From: JAZNQL01 sp045531205
GTDB lineage: Bacteria > Bacillota > Clostridia > UMGS1883 > UMGS1540
Direction of reading: 5' to 3'
Assembly: GCA_045531205.1 (NCBI GenBank)
Contig: JAZSDN010000082.1
Location: 1 to 33,919, forward strand
Length of the DNA: 33,919 nt
Below are positions 7,304 through 14,347 of the stretch, one piece after another. A model generated the notes under the pieces. That model saw only the letters and a program-made list of their open reading frames with translations. It was not told where the DNA came from and ran no database searches. Numbering within the stretch: the first letter of the stretch is position 1; every line of letters begins with the position of its first letter. Made by a program: the position numbers and the translations under genes.

Positions 7304-8776
7304 TTATAAAATTATGCACAAAAGACCGCCGCTTCCTTCGTTGATTATTTTTTCCAATGTTTCACGAAGCTTTTCTCTTGCATCTGCAGGCATTTTGCCT
7401 ATTTTTGTTTGCAAACCTTCGTTTACAAGCTCATGCAAGGATTTTCCAAAAAGATTTGATTCCCATATTTTTTTCGGGTCTGATTCAAATTCGCTGAGCA
7501 AATATTCCACAAGCTCCTGCGACTGTTTTTCGCTGCCCACAACTGGCGAAACTTCTGCAGAAATGTCTGCACGAATCATATGTATACTCGGTGCACTCGC
7601 ACGCAATCTTACACCAAATCTGCCACCCTGTTTTACTATTTCAGGCTCTTCAAGCGATAAATCTTCAATGTTTGGCGATACAATTCCATAACCTGTTTCG
7701 TTTACTTCCCAGAGTGCATATTCAAGCTTATCATATTTCTTTTTAGCTTCCGAAAGCTCTTTCATTAAAGTAATAAGATTTCCTTCATCTTCAACTTCAA
7801 AACCTGTTTCCTCTCCCAAAACTTTATAGAAAAGTCCTTCGGGTGCAGTAATTTCAACAGTTCCGCTGCCAATACCAAGGTCTATTTCATCAATAAGTAT
7901 TTTTTCTGCATATTCGCTTTTGGCAAGTGATGTACGCATTTTGTCGATATCTCTTACAAAATTCAAATCATTTACGCTGTTTAAAATAGAATTAACTATA
8001 TCCTTTTTAATATAATGCTCCTCGCAGAGCTTTGTTACCCACGAAGGCAATTTTATTTTTAATTCGGTAAGAGGAAATTCAAATAAAACCTTTTCCATTA
8101 TGTCGCTTATGTCACGTTCGTTTAACATAGCACAGTTTACAGGCAATACTGTAACATTGTATTTTTCCGAAAGCTTGCCTGCAAGCGTTTTACATTCTTC
8201 CGAATTAGGATATATACTGTTTAAAAGCATAAGAAAAGGTTTTTTTAATTCTTTAAGTTCGCCTACAACTCTTTCTTCTGCTTTTTCGTATGCATAACGT
8301 GGAATATCAGTAATCGACCCGTCGGTTGTTATTACCATACCTATTGTAGAATGGTCTTTAATTACTTTTTCCGTACCTATCTCTGCAGCTTTGGCAAAAC
8401 TCATTTCTTCGTCTGACCAGGGAGTAGCAACCATTCTCTCTTCCCCTTCCTCTGTGCTTCCTAAAGCTCCGTCAACAAGATATCCTACACAATCTATAAG
8501 ACGAACATTCATTGTAGCGTTTTGCGAAAGATTTACTGCAACTGCTTCATTTGGTATAAACTTTGGTTCAGTAGTCATTATTGTTTTCCCACCAGCACTT
8601 TGCGGAAGCTCATCAAGAGTTCTTTCTTTTTTTGCATCATCTGCAATATTGGGAACAACTACATTTTCCATAAACTTTTTAATAAATGTAGACTTTCCTG
8701 TTCTTACAGGCCCCACTACACCAATATAAATATCGCCACCGGTTCTTTCGGCAATATCTTTGTATATATTCTCCAT
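7304..8776 (-). CDS. spoIVA: Stage IV sporulation protein A, spore coat morphogenetic ATPase
   Basis: Start at 8776 is supported by GGGAGG 7 nt upstream; a longer frame from 8812 has no site. The 490-aa length matches the ~492-aa Bacillus protein. SpoIVA is a mother-cell ATPase that polymerises on the outer forespore membrane as the base of the coat. Walker A is GPVRTGKST near residue 22, in the TRAFAC-type GTPase fold that switched to ATP. The C-terminus ends GGLLCIIL, the conserved membrane-surface tail that binds SpoVM in Bacillus. A sigma-E-type promoter lies just upstream. Cotranscription with rnpB is prevented by a terminator. Confidence 0.97.
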   Translation of the reverse strand: MENIYKDIAERTGGDIYIGVVGPVRTGKSTFIKKFMENVVVPNIADDAKKERTLDELPQSAGGKTIMTTEPKFIPNEAVAVNLSQNATMNVRLIDCVGYLVDGALGSTEEGEERMVATPWSDEEMSFAKAAEIGTEKVIKDHSTIGMVITTDGSITDIPRYAYEKAEERVVGELKELKKPFLMLLNSIYPNSEECKTLAGKLSEKYNVTVLPVNCAMLNERDISDIMEKVLFEFPLTELKIKLPSWVTKLCEEHYIKKDIVNSILNSVNDLNFVRDIDKMRTSLAKSEYAEKILIDEIDLGIGSGTVEITAPEGLFYKVLGEETGFEVEDEGNLITLMKELSEAKKKYDKLEYALWEVNETGYGIVSPNIEDLSLEEPEIVKQGGRFGVRLRASAPSIHMIRADISAEVSPVVGSEKQSQELVEYLLSEFESDPKKIWESNLFGKSLHELVNEGLQTKIGKMPADAREKLRETLEKIINEGSGGLLCIIL

Positions 8777-8810
8777 AAAAAATCCTCCCATTACTGTTTG
8801 TACTTTGTAC

Positions 8811-8839
8811 ATACTATGAGAGAATTTTTATAAATATGA
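8811..8839 (-). promoter_or_regulatory. Sigma-E-type promoter of spoIVA
   Basis: On the minus strand TCATATT (8833-8839), a 14-nt spacer and CATAGTAT (8811-8818) match the mother-cell sigma-E pattern (-35 like KCATATT, -10 like CATACAAT). Placement ~35 nt before the spoIVA ATG fits the known sigma-E control of spoIVA. Confidence 0.7.
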
Positions 8840-8848
8840 TAAGTTAAA

Positions 8849-8872
8849 TAAAAAAATCCCCTTTCGGGGATT
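8849..8872 (-). terminator. Terminator of rnpB
   Basis: AAATCCCC GAAA GGGGATTTTTTT on the minus strand directly after the RNase P RNA 3' end. A strong GNRA-type loop and a T run make this a standard intrinsic terminator. Confidence 0.9.
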
Positions 8873-8874
8873 TC

Positions 8875-9203
8875 GAGCAAACCTGTAAGCCGAGTTCTGT
8901 CGAGAACAATCATCTATCTTGGCCGTACATCGCTATACGGCTCCAGCCACCGGTTGAGATACGCCGGGCAAGCTTAATATCTCGGTTGGTGTTGCTCCGG
9001 GTGGGGTTTACACGACGGGTATGTTGCCTATACCCTCGGTGAGCTCTTACCTCGCCTTTCCATCCTTACCTTCAAAGAAGGCGGTTTTTTTCTGTTGCAC
9101 TGTCCTTAGAGTCGCCTCCACCAGACGTTATCTGGCACCCTTGCCCTGTGGAGCTCGGACTTTCCTCATCGGTATAAATCGACGCGATTGTCCAGTCTGC
9201 TCA
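8875..9203 (-). ncRNA. rnpB: RNase P RNA (M1 RNA)
   Basis: Catalytic RNA of ribonuclease P, which removes 5' leaders from tRNA precursors. The minus strand carries the conserved blocks: GAGGAAAGTCCGAGC near the 5' end, GGTAAGAGCTCACCG in the middle, and GACAGAACTCGGCTTACA near the 3' end. The ends can pair (GAGCA...TGCTC, helix P1). Length ~329 nt is normal for the bacterial A-type fold. Ends are estimated from the promoter and the P1 pairing. It lies between spo0A and spoIVA on the same strand with its own promoter and terminator. Confidence 0.97.
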
Positions 9204-9208
9204 TGTTT

Positions 9209-9237
9209 ATTATATCCTAAAAAAGCTTTTTTGTCAA
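9209..9237 (-). promoter_or_regulatory. Perfect-consensus sigma-A promoter of rnpB
   Basis: TTGACA (9232-9237), a 17-nt spacer and TATAAT (9209-9214) on the minus strand. The -35 hexamer overlaps the TGA stop codon of spo0A (9234-9236). The predicted RNA start is about 9203. Confidence 0.93.
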
Positions 9238-10025
9238 CTTATACGCATTTCAAGCCGTAATTTATCGGCAATCATTGCAATAAATTCTGAGTTTGTAGGT
9301 TTTCCCTTTGTATTGCTGACAGTATATCCAAAAAGTCTGTAAAATACTTCTTCGTTTCCTCTTAGCGAAGCCACTTCTATAGCATGTCTTATCGCCCTTT
9401 CAACTCTCGATGGTGAAGTGTTGTGATTTGCTGCCACCTTTGGATAAAGCTGTTTTGTAACAGCATTTATAAGGTCAGTTTCACAAATTGACATTGTAAT
9501 AGCATCTCTTAAATACTGATATCCTTTTATATTTGCAGGAACGCCTACCGAATGAATTACTCTTGTTACATTTACTTCTATGTCATGAAGTAATGCTTTT
9601 GTGTCCTGACTTTTAGCGGGCTTGTTTTCTAAAGCAGGTAAAAGATTTGGCTTGCAAATAGAACGTATTCTTTCAATAAGGGTTTTTGTATCGCAGGGCT
9701 TTAGCATATAATAGTCAGCACCGGCATTCATAGACATACCGATTATATTTTCTCTGTAAGCGCCTGTTATTACAATAGTATAAGGTCTGTAATTTGAAGG
9801 AAACCCCGATAATACCTTTAAAACACCAATACCGTCAAGATTAGGCATTACTATATCCAGCGTAACAAGGTCAGGTTGCTTCTCTCTTATAATGGAAAGT
9901 GCTTCATTTCCGTCGTGTGCTATACCGCATACTTCAAAATCTTCTTCTTTTTCGAGGATATCTTTAAGCTCGTATGTAAATTCAACATTATCATCTGTAA
10001 TAAGTATTTTTATTTTGTTATTCAT
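9234..10025 (-). CDS. spo0A: Sporulation master regulator Spo0A
   Basis: A 263-residue response regulator. The N-terminal receiver domain (~1-125) has the acidic pair D11-D12, phospho-acceptor Asp57 in VTLDIVMP and the conserved Lys in MLKPCD. The C-terminal Spo0A effector domain (~150-263) contains ISVGVPANIKGYQYL-like sequence and the DNA-recognition helix region SPSRVERAIRHAIEVA. It activates entry into sporulation by binding 0A boxes as a phosphorylated dimer. The ribosome site AAAGGAGG precedes the ATG and a sigma-A promoter lies at 10061-10089. In most Clostridia and Bacilli spoIVB is directly upstream; here the neighbour is kdgK behind a terminator. Confidence 0.97.
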   Translation of the reverse strand: MNNKIKILITDDNVEFTYELKDILEKEEDFEVCGIAHDGNEALSIIREKQPDLVTLDIVMPNLDGIGVLKVLSGFPSNYRPYTIVITGAYRENIIGMSMNAGADYYMLKPCDTKTLIERIRSICKPNLLPALENKPAKSQDTKALLHDIEVNVTRVIHSVGVPANIKGYQYLRDAITMSICETDLINAVTKQLYPKVAANHNTSPSRVERAIRHAIEVASLRGNEEVFYRLFGYTVSNTKGKPTNSEFIAMIADKLRLEMRIS

Positions 10026-10060
10026 ACTTTTCCTCCTTTTTTAATTTTTTCTTCTTTTAT

Positions 10061-10089
10061 ATTTTACAATATTTTCCAATTGAATGCAA
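10061..10089 (-). promoter_or_regulatory. Sigma-A promoter of spo0A
   Basis: TTGCAT (10084-10089), a 17-nt spacer and TAAAAT (10061-10066) on the minus strand, ~36 nt before the start codon. I saw no convincing 0A box or sigma-H promoter nearby. Confidence 0.65.
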
Positions 10090-10174
10090 GAGTTTTTTTC
10101 TGAAATAACAAATTTTTTTATTAAATACTTTTGCATTTGTAAAGATATACCCTGAACCCAAGAAAGTATTTTAT

Positions 10175-10209
10175 AAAAAATGACCCCTGTTTTGCATTAA
10201 ACAGGGGTC
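10175..10209 (-). terminator. Terminator of the eda-kdgK operon
   Basis: 11-bp perfect stem GACCCCTGTTT/AAACAGGGGTC (10182-10192 and 10199-10209) with a T run on the minus strand after the kdgK stop. Confidence 0.88.
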
Positions 10210-10223
10210 GTTTTTATATATAT

Positions 10224-11255
10224 TTATCTTTGAACTCTTCCGCTTGCGTTTCCTTTTACAAGATTATCAACTTCGGCTCTGGTTACCAAATTGAAGTCGC
10301 AAGGAATTGTATGTTTTAAAGCAGATGCCGCAACACCAAATTCTAAAGCATCTTTAAAGTTTTTGCCATCTAAAAGACCGCATATTGTACCGCTGGCAAA
10401 GCTGTCACCGCCGCCTACACGGTCAACAATGGGAGTAATTCTGTATTCTTTTGAATGATAGAATTCTTTTGCATCCCTTGAATATATACAAGCTGACCAT
10501 CCGTTATCAGAAGCACTGTGGCTTACACGGAGCGAGCTGATTACATACTCAAAATTGAACTTTTCAACCATCTGTTTAAAAATATCTTCGTAACCTGCAA
10601 GCTCTAAATCACCACTTGTAACATCTGTGTTACCGGGTTTGAAGCCTAATACTTTTTCAGCATCTTCTTCGTTGCCGATACATACATCAACATACTGCAT
10701 AAGATTTGTCATAACCTTAAGAGCTTTTTCGCTTGACCAAAGCTTTTTACGGTAGTTTAAATCAACCGAAACCTTAACGCCATGCTTTTTAGCCGTCTTA
10801 AGAGCAATCTCGGTTAATTCTGCAGATGCATCAGAAAGAGCCGGTGTAATTCCTGTAAAGTGGAACCAGTCAGCACCTTCGAAAATTGCATCAAAATCAA
10901 AATCATCAGCTGTAGCTTCTGCAATTGAAGAGTGCGCTCTGTCATATACAACCTGTGAAGGACGCATAGCTGCACCAGTTTCCAGATAGTATATACCTAA
11001 TCTTTCGCCGCCTCGGGCAACAAATTTTGTATCAACATTGTACTTGCGTACAGCCGCAACTGCACATTCACCAATCGGATTATCAGGAACCTTTGTTACA
11101 TAAGATGCCTCGTGTCCAAAATTTGAAAGAGATACAGCAACACTTGCTTCTGCGCCTGCATAACTTGCATCAAATTCGTCTGCCTGAACAAATCTTTCAT
11201 TTCTGGGTGTTGATAATCTGAGCATAATTTCGCCCATTGTAATAACTTTTGCCAT
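10224..11255 (-). CDS. kdgK: 2-dehydro-3-deoxygluconate kinase (PfkB family)
   Basis: 343-residue ribokinase/PfkB-family sugar kinase. It starts MAKVITMGEIMLRL, with the N-terminal sugar-binding GAEASVAVSLSNFG segment (~34-47) and the C-terminal PfkB signature GGGDSFASG, whose Asp is the catalytic base. The overall sequence matches KDG kinases, which phosphorylate 2-keto-3-deoxygluconate to KDPG. Adjacent eda (30 nt upstream, same strand) supplies the KDPG aldolase, completing the lower uronate pathway to pyruvate and glyceraldehyde-3-phosphate. The ribosome site GGAGG lies in the gap. A related kinase specificity (fructose-like) cannot be excluded from sequence alone but the pairing makes KDG most likely. 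Confidence 0.9.
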   Translation of the reverse strand: MAKVITMGEIMLRLSTPRNERFVQADEFDASYAGAEASVAVSLSNFGHEASYVTKVPDNPIGECAVAAVRKYNVDTKFVARGGERLGIYYLETGAAMRPSQVVYDRAHSSIAEATADDFDFDAIFEGADWFHFTGITPALSDASAELTEIALKTAKKHGVKVSVDLNYRKKLWSSEKALKVMTNLMQYVDVCIGNEEDAEKVLGFKPGNTDVTSGDLELAGYEDIFKQMVEKFNFEYVISSLRVSHSASDNGWSACIYSRDAKEFYHSKEYRITPIVDRVGGGDSFASGTICGLLDGKNFKDALEFGVAASALKHTIPCDFNLVTRAEVDNLVKGNASGRVQR

Positions 11256-11285
11256 TTTATATTTCCTCCAAATTCATTAAAAATA

Positions 11286-11930
11286 TTATAAACCTCTTGC
11301 TTCTTTGATTTTTGCAATAAATTCACGTGCAGTTGCTGTTATTTTTGCATAATCACCGGTTTTCGCTCCAGCGGTCAAAGAAGAACCTGCCCCTACTGCC
11401 ACTGCACCTGCTTTTATCCATTTGTCAACATTTGTTACATCAACGCCACCCGTAGGCATAAGATTTGCCTGCGGAAGAGGACCCTTTATATCTTTTATTA
11501 TGTTCGGACCAAATAAATCAGCCGGGAAAATTTTAATAATATCTGCTCCCGCTTCCATTGCAGTTATAACTTCAGTTATTGTCATGCAACCGGGTATATA
11601 AGGAATTGCATATCTGTTACAAAGCTTTGATGCTTCTAAATTAAAAGCAGGACTTACTACGTAGTTTGCGCCTGACAAAATAGCAGTTCTCGCAGTTTCA
11701 GAATCCAAAACCGTTCCTGCACCAAGCATCATTTCGCCTTTATTATATTTATTTGCCAATGCTTCAATAACCTTATGAGCACCTGGAACAGTAAATGTAA
11801 GTTCTATCCCTGTACAGCCCCCCTCAAGACATGCATCTGCAATTCTTATTGCTTCATCTTCGTTTTTTGCACGAACTACAGCAACAAGCCCGCATTCTGT
11901 TAATTTATTCAATATTTTATTTTTTTGCAT
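11286..11930 (-). CDS. eda: KDPG/KHG aldolase
   Basis: 214 residues from the ATG at 11930, with AAAGGAG 9 nt upstream; a GTG at 11936 is too close to that site. A class I TIM-barrel aldolase that splits 2-keto-3-deoxy-6-phosphogluconate into pyruvate and glyceraldehyde-3-phosphate. Motifs: GIELTFTVPGA with the catalytic Glu near residue 43, GAGTVLD, PYIPGCMTITEV, and the Schiff-base Lys in DIIKIFPAD; MPTGGVD binds phosphate. First gene of a two-gene operon with kdgK behind a good sigma-A promoter. Confidence 0.95.
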   Translation of the reverse strand: MQKNKILNKLTECGLVAVVRAKNEDEAIRIADACLEGGCTGIELTFTVPGAHKVIEALANKYNKGEMMLGAGTVLDSETARTAILSGANYVVSPAFNLEASKLCNRYAIPYIPGCMTITEVITAMEAGADIIKIFPADLFGPNIIKDIKGPLPQANLMPTGGVDVTNVDKWIKAGAVAVGAGSSLTAGAKTGDYAKITATAREFIAKIKEARGL

Positions 11931-11963
11931 AAACACTTTCTCCTTTCAACTAAATCGCTTTTT

Positions 11964-11992
11964 ATAATACCATAAAATTACACAAAAGTCAA
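11964..11992 (-). promoter_or_regulatory. Sigma-A promoter of eda-kdgK
   Basis: TTGACT (11987-11992), a 17-nt spacer and TATTAT (11964-11969) on the minus strand, ~35 nt before the eda start. It is divergent from the promoter at 12034-12062; the two -35 boxes are 41 bp apart. Confidence 0.8.
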
Positions 11993-11993
11993 T

Positions 11994-12005
11994 ATCGTAC
12001 AATAA
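11994..12005. promoter_or_regulatory. Imperfect palindrome between divergent promoters, possible operator
   Basis: TATCGTACAATA is a dyad around GTAC with 10 of 12 positions symmetrical. It lies between the -35 boxes of eda and the divergent glycosidase-like gene, a sensible place for a shared regulator. The short length makes chance symmetry possible. Confidence 0.3.
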
Positions 12006-12033
12006 TAAGTAAATTTTTTCTCGGTATTGAGTA

Positions 12034-12062
12034 TTTACACTAAATATTAAATATGCTATAAT
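12034..12062 (+). promoter_or_regulatory. Sigma-A promoter of the beta-propeller gene
   Basis: TTTACA (12034-12039), a 17-nt spacer and TATAAT (12057-12062), about 28 nt before the start codon at 12091, which has GGAG at a normal distance. Confidence 0.8.
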
Positions 12063-12090
12063 CGAATGTAATAAAAGGAGTGAGAAAGTT

Positions 12091-13617
12091 ATGATAAACA
12101 TTGGCAACAGAAGAGAATGTTTCTTTGACAAATTTTTAATTGACGAAGAAAAGAGTACCGTAAGGCCAACCGTAAACAAGCCCGTTCCCCAAGAAATTGT
12201 ATTCGAGTATAATATGCCCTGGGAATTTGATCAGAGCTACACTCATTTTTTCAAAGATGGAGATCTTTACAGAATGTACTATGTAGCTTGGAACAAAGAT
12301 AAATATATGGCAGCAAAGCCTGGGGACTTGCATAGGAAAGTTCGTCTTTGTTATGCAGAAAGTACCGATGGTATAAATTGGGTAAGACCAAATCTTGGTA
12401 TTTATGAATGGGAAGGCAGCAAGGATAATAACATTATCTTTATGCCTGAGTGGGACTTTGATGGTTTCTATGTGTTTAAAGACGAAAATCCTGATTGCCC
12501 CAAAGACGAAAAATACAAGGCAGTTGGCAGGTCGGAAGAGGGCTTTCTTGTTGCACTTTTCAGTCCTGACGGTATTCACTTTGAGTATGAACCTCATTTT
12601 ATATCAGATAAGGGTGTGTTTGACACATTAAATATTATATTTTGGGATAAGGACGCAAAGGTTTACAAAGGATATGTAAGAAGCTTCCACAATATTCCTA
12701 TGGATGGCGGCGGAGATTACTTAGACTTTCTTGCAGCAGAAAAAGAAGGTGGTGCAAAGATAAAGCCCGGTGCAGATACTGATCCTGATCTTAAAAATCC
12801 CCGTGGTGCTGCTCTTTTAAACTTAGGTATCAGAGATATAAGATATATAGAGTCAAAGGACTTTAAGACATGGACCGACCCTGAACTGATTGACTTTGGC
12901 GAAAAACCTGACATTCCCCTTTATACAAACCATGTAACTGTTTATGAAAGAGCACCTCATATGTTTCTTGGCTTCCCCACAAGATATCATGAAAGATATG
13001 AATGGTCAAAGGCATTTGATGTTTTGTGTGGCAAAGAACAGAGACTCTATAAAATGAAGACCTTTGCAAAGAGAATGGGTCTTACAGTTACAGACTGTGT
13101 ATTTATGGCATCTCGTGACAGCAGACATTTTACCCGCTATGATGAAGCTATTTTCAGACCCGGTCCCGAATTTCCTGCTAACTGGATTTACGGCAACGGC
13201 TATCCTGCCAGAGGTTATGCAATAACAGACGGTAAAATAAAAGGTACCGATAAAGAAATATCAGTATATTGCCCTGAACCTACAGATGCACACACAGTTT
13301 TGAGAAGATATACATACAGAATGGATGGTTTTGCATCAATCCACAGTGGCGAAAAGGAAGAACTTTTAGTTACAAAGCCCTTTATATTCGAAGGCAGTAA
13401 GCTTTATGCAAATATATCAACATCTGCTTGCGGATTTATGGTATTTGAGCTTTCTGATAACGAAGGCAATACCGTTAAAAGCTGTGAAATGTTTGGCGAT
13501 AGCATAGACAAAGAAATAGGCTTTGAAACTGATGATATCTCGGCCTTTTCCGGTAAAGAAGTTGTTCTTAAGGTTAGAATGATTGACTCGGATTTATATT
13601 CAATAAAATTTGAATAA
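12091..13617 (+). CDS. Glycoside-hydrolase-like beta-propeller protein, uncharacterised
   Basis: 508 residues without a signal peptide, so probably cytoplasmic. Sequence features fit a five-bladed beta-propeller of the GH32/43/68/130 superfamily type: repeated blade motifs such as YRMYYVAW, VRLCYAESTDGINWVRP, DIRYIESKDFKTWTDPELI and CVFMASRDSRHFTRYDEAIF ('S.D...W' pattern). The last ~90 residues (EGSKLYANISTSACGFMVFEL...LKVRMIDSDLYSIKFE) look like a beta-sandwich appendix. I do not recognise a characterised family member and cannot assign catalytic acids. It is divergent from eda-kdgK with only 160 bp between start codons, which suggests a linked role in uronic-acid or deoxy-sugar-acid metabolism (inference). 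Confidence 0.75.
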   Translation: MINIGNRRECFFDKFLIDEEKSTVRPTVNKPVPQEIVFEYNMPWEFDQSYTHFFKDGDLYRMYYVAWNKDKYMAAKPGDLHRKVRLCYAESTDGINWVRPNLGIYEWEGSKDNNIIFMPEWDFDGFYVFKDENPDCPKDEKYKAVGRSEEGFLVALFSPDGIHFEYEPHFISDKGVFDTLNIIFWDKDAKVYKGYVRSFHNIPMDGGGDYLDFLAAEKEGGAKIKPGADTDPDLKNPRGAALLNLGIRDIRYIESKDFKTWTDPELIDFGEKPDIPLYTNHVTVYERAPHMFLGFPTRYHERYEWSKAFDVLCGKEQRLYKMKTFAKRMGLTVTDCVFMASRDSRHFTRYDEAIFRPGPEFPANWIYGNGYPARGYAITDGKIKGTDKEISVYCPEPTDAHTVLRRYTYRMDGFASIHSGEKEELLVTKPFIFEGSKLYANISTSACGFMVFELSDNEGNTVKSCEMFGDSIDKEIGFETDDISAFSGKEVVLKVRMIDSDLYSIKFE

Positions 13618-13619
13618 AT

Positions 13620-13652
13620 AAAAAAATGAACTCCTTCGGGAGTTCATTTTTT
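13620..13652. terminator. Bidirectional terminator between convergent genes
   Basis: AATGAACTCC TTCG GGAGTTCATT hairpin (13625-13648) flanked by A and T runs. It serves both the plus-strand beta-propeller gene and the minus-strand araD operon. Confidence 0.9.
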
Positions 13653-13657
13653 ATTTA

Positions 13658-14347
13658 TTATTGACCGTAATATGCGTTTTTCCCATGCTTTCTTAAATAA
13701 TGTCTGTCAAGCAATTCCTGTTGCATATATCCTATATCAGGATTTAATGCTATCGCATTATAATTCATCTGTGCAACACTTTCTAAAACAACGGCATTAT
13801 GTACCGCTTCCGCACTATCCTTTCCCCAAGCAAACGGACCGTGACTCAATACAAGCACTGCAGGTATAGTCATAGGGTCAATACCTTCAAACGTTTCTAT
13901 AATAACATTTGCAGTTTCCTTTTCATACTCCCCTGCTATTTCTTCAGGTGTCATAGCCCTTGTACACGGAATTTCTCCGTAAAAATAATCTCCCTGAGTA
14001 GTCCCAAGCGGAACGATTCCTCTCCCTGCCTGTGCAAAAGAAGTTGCCCATAAACTGTGTGTATGAACTATACTTCCTACATTTTCAAATCCTCTGTAAA
14101 GCTGTAAATGTGTCGGTGTATCACTTGAAGGTTTATATTTCCCCTCTAAAACTTCTCCGCTTAAAAGGTCAACTACAACCATGTCATCTTCTGTCATATT
14201 TTCATATTCAACACCCGAAGGCTTTATAACAACAGCACCTGTTTTTCTGTCTATTGCCGAAACATTACCCCAGGTAAATTTTACAAGACCTTCTTTAGGA
14301 AGCCTTAAGTTAGCTTCAAAAACTTCTTTTTTTAACTGCTCAAGCAT
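13658..14347 (-). CDS. araD: L-ribulose-5-phosphate 4-epimerase
   Basis: 229-residue class II aldolase/epimerase, converting L-ribulose-5-phosphate to D-xylulose-5-phosphate. Highly similar in motif content to E. coli AraD: WGNVSAIDR, VIKPSGVEY, PSSDTPTH, metal ligands His95 and His97 in IVHTHS, catalytic Asp120 in GTTQGDYFYG, third His at 169 in LSHGPFAWG, and the conserved C-terminus RKHGKNAYYGQ with Tyr227 matching the catalytic Tyr. These features separate it from fuculose aldolases. Its ATG overlaps the stop of the upstream kinase gene (TAATG), so translation is probably coupled. Confidence 0.95.
   Translation of the reverse strand: MLEQLKKEVFEANLRLPKEGLVKFTWGNVSAIDRKTGAVVIKPSGVEYENMTEDDMVVVDLLSGEVLEGKYKPSSDTPTHLQLYRGFENVGSIVHTHSLWATSFAQAGRGIVPLGTTQGDYFYGEIPCTRAMTPEEIAGEYEKETANVIIETFEGIDPMTIPAVLVLSHGPFAWGKDSAEAVHNAVVLESVAQMNYNAIALNPDIGYMQQELLDRHYLRKHGKNAYYGQ

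Noticed and set aside
9021..9260. 79-residue plus-strand frame
   Set aside because: It is antisense to the RNase P RNA, whose conserved blocks are unmistakable.
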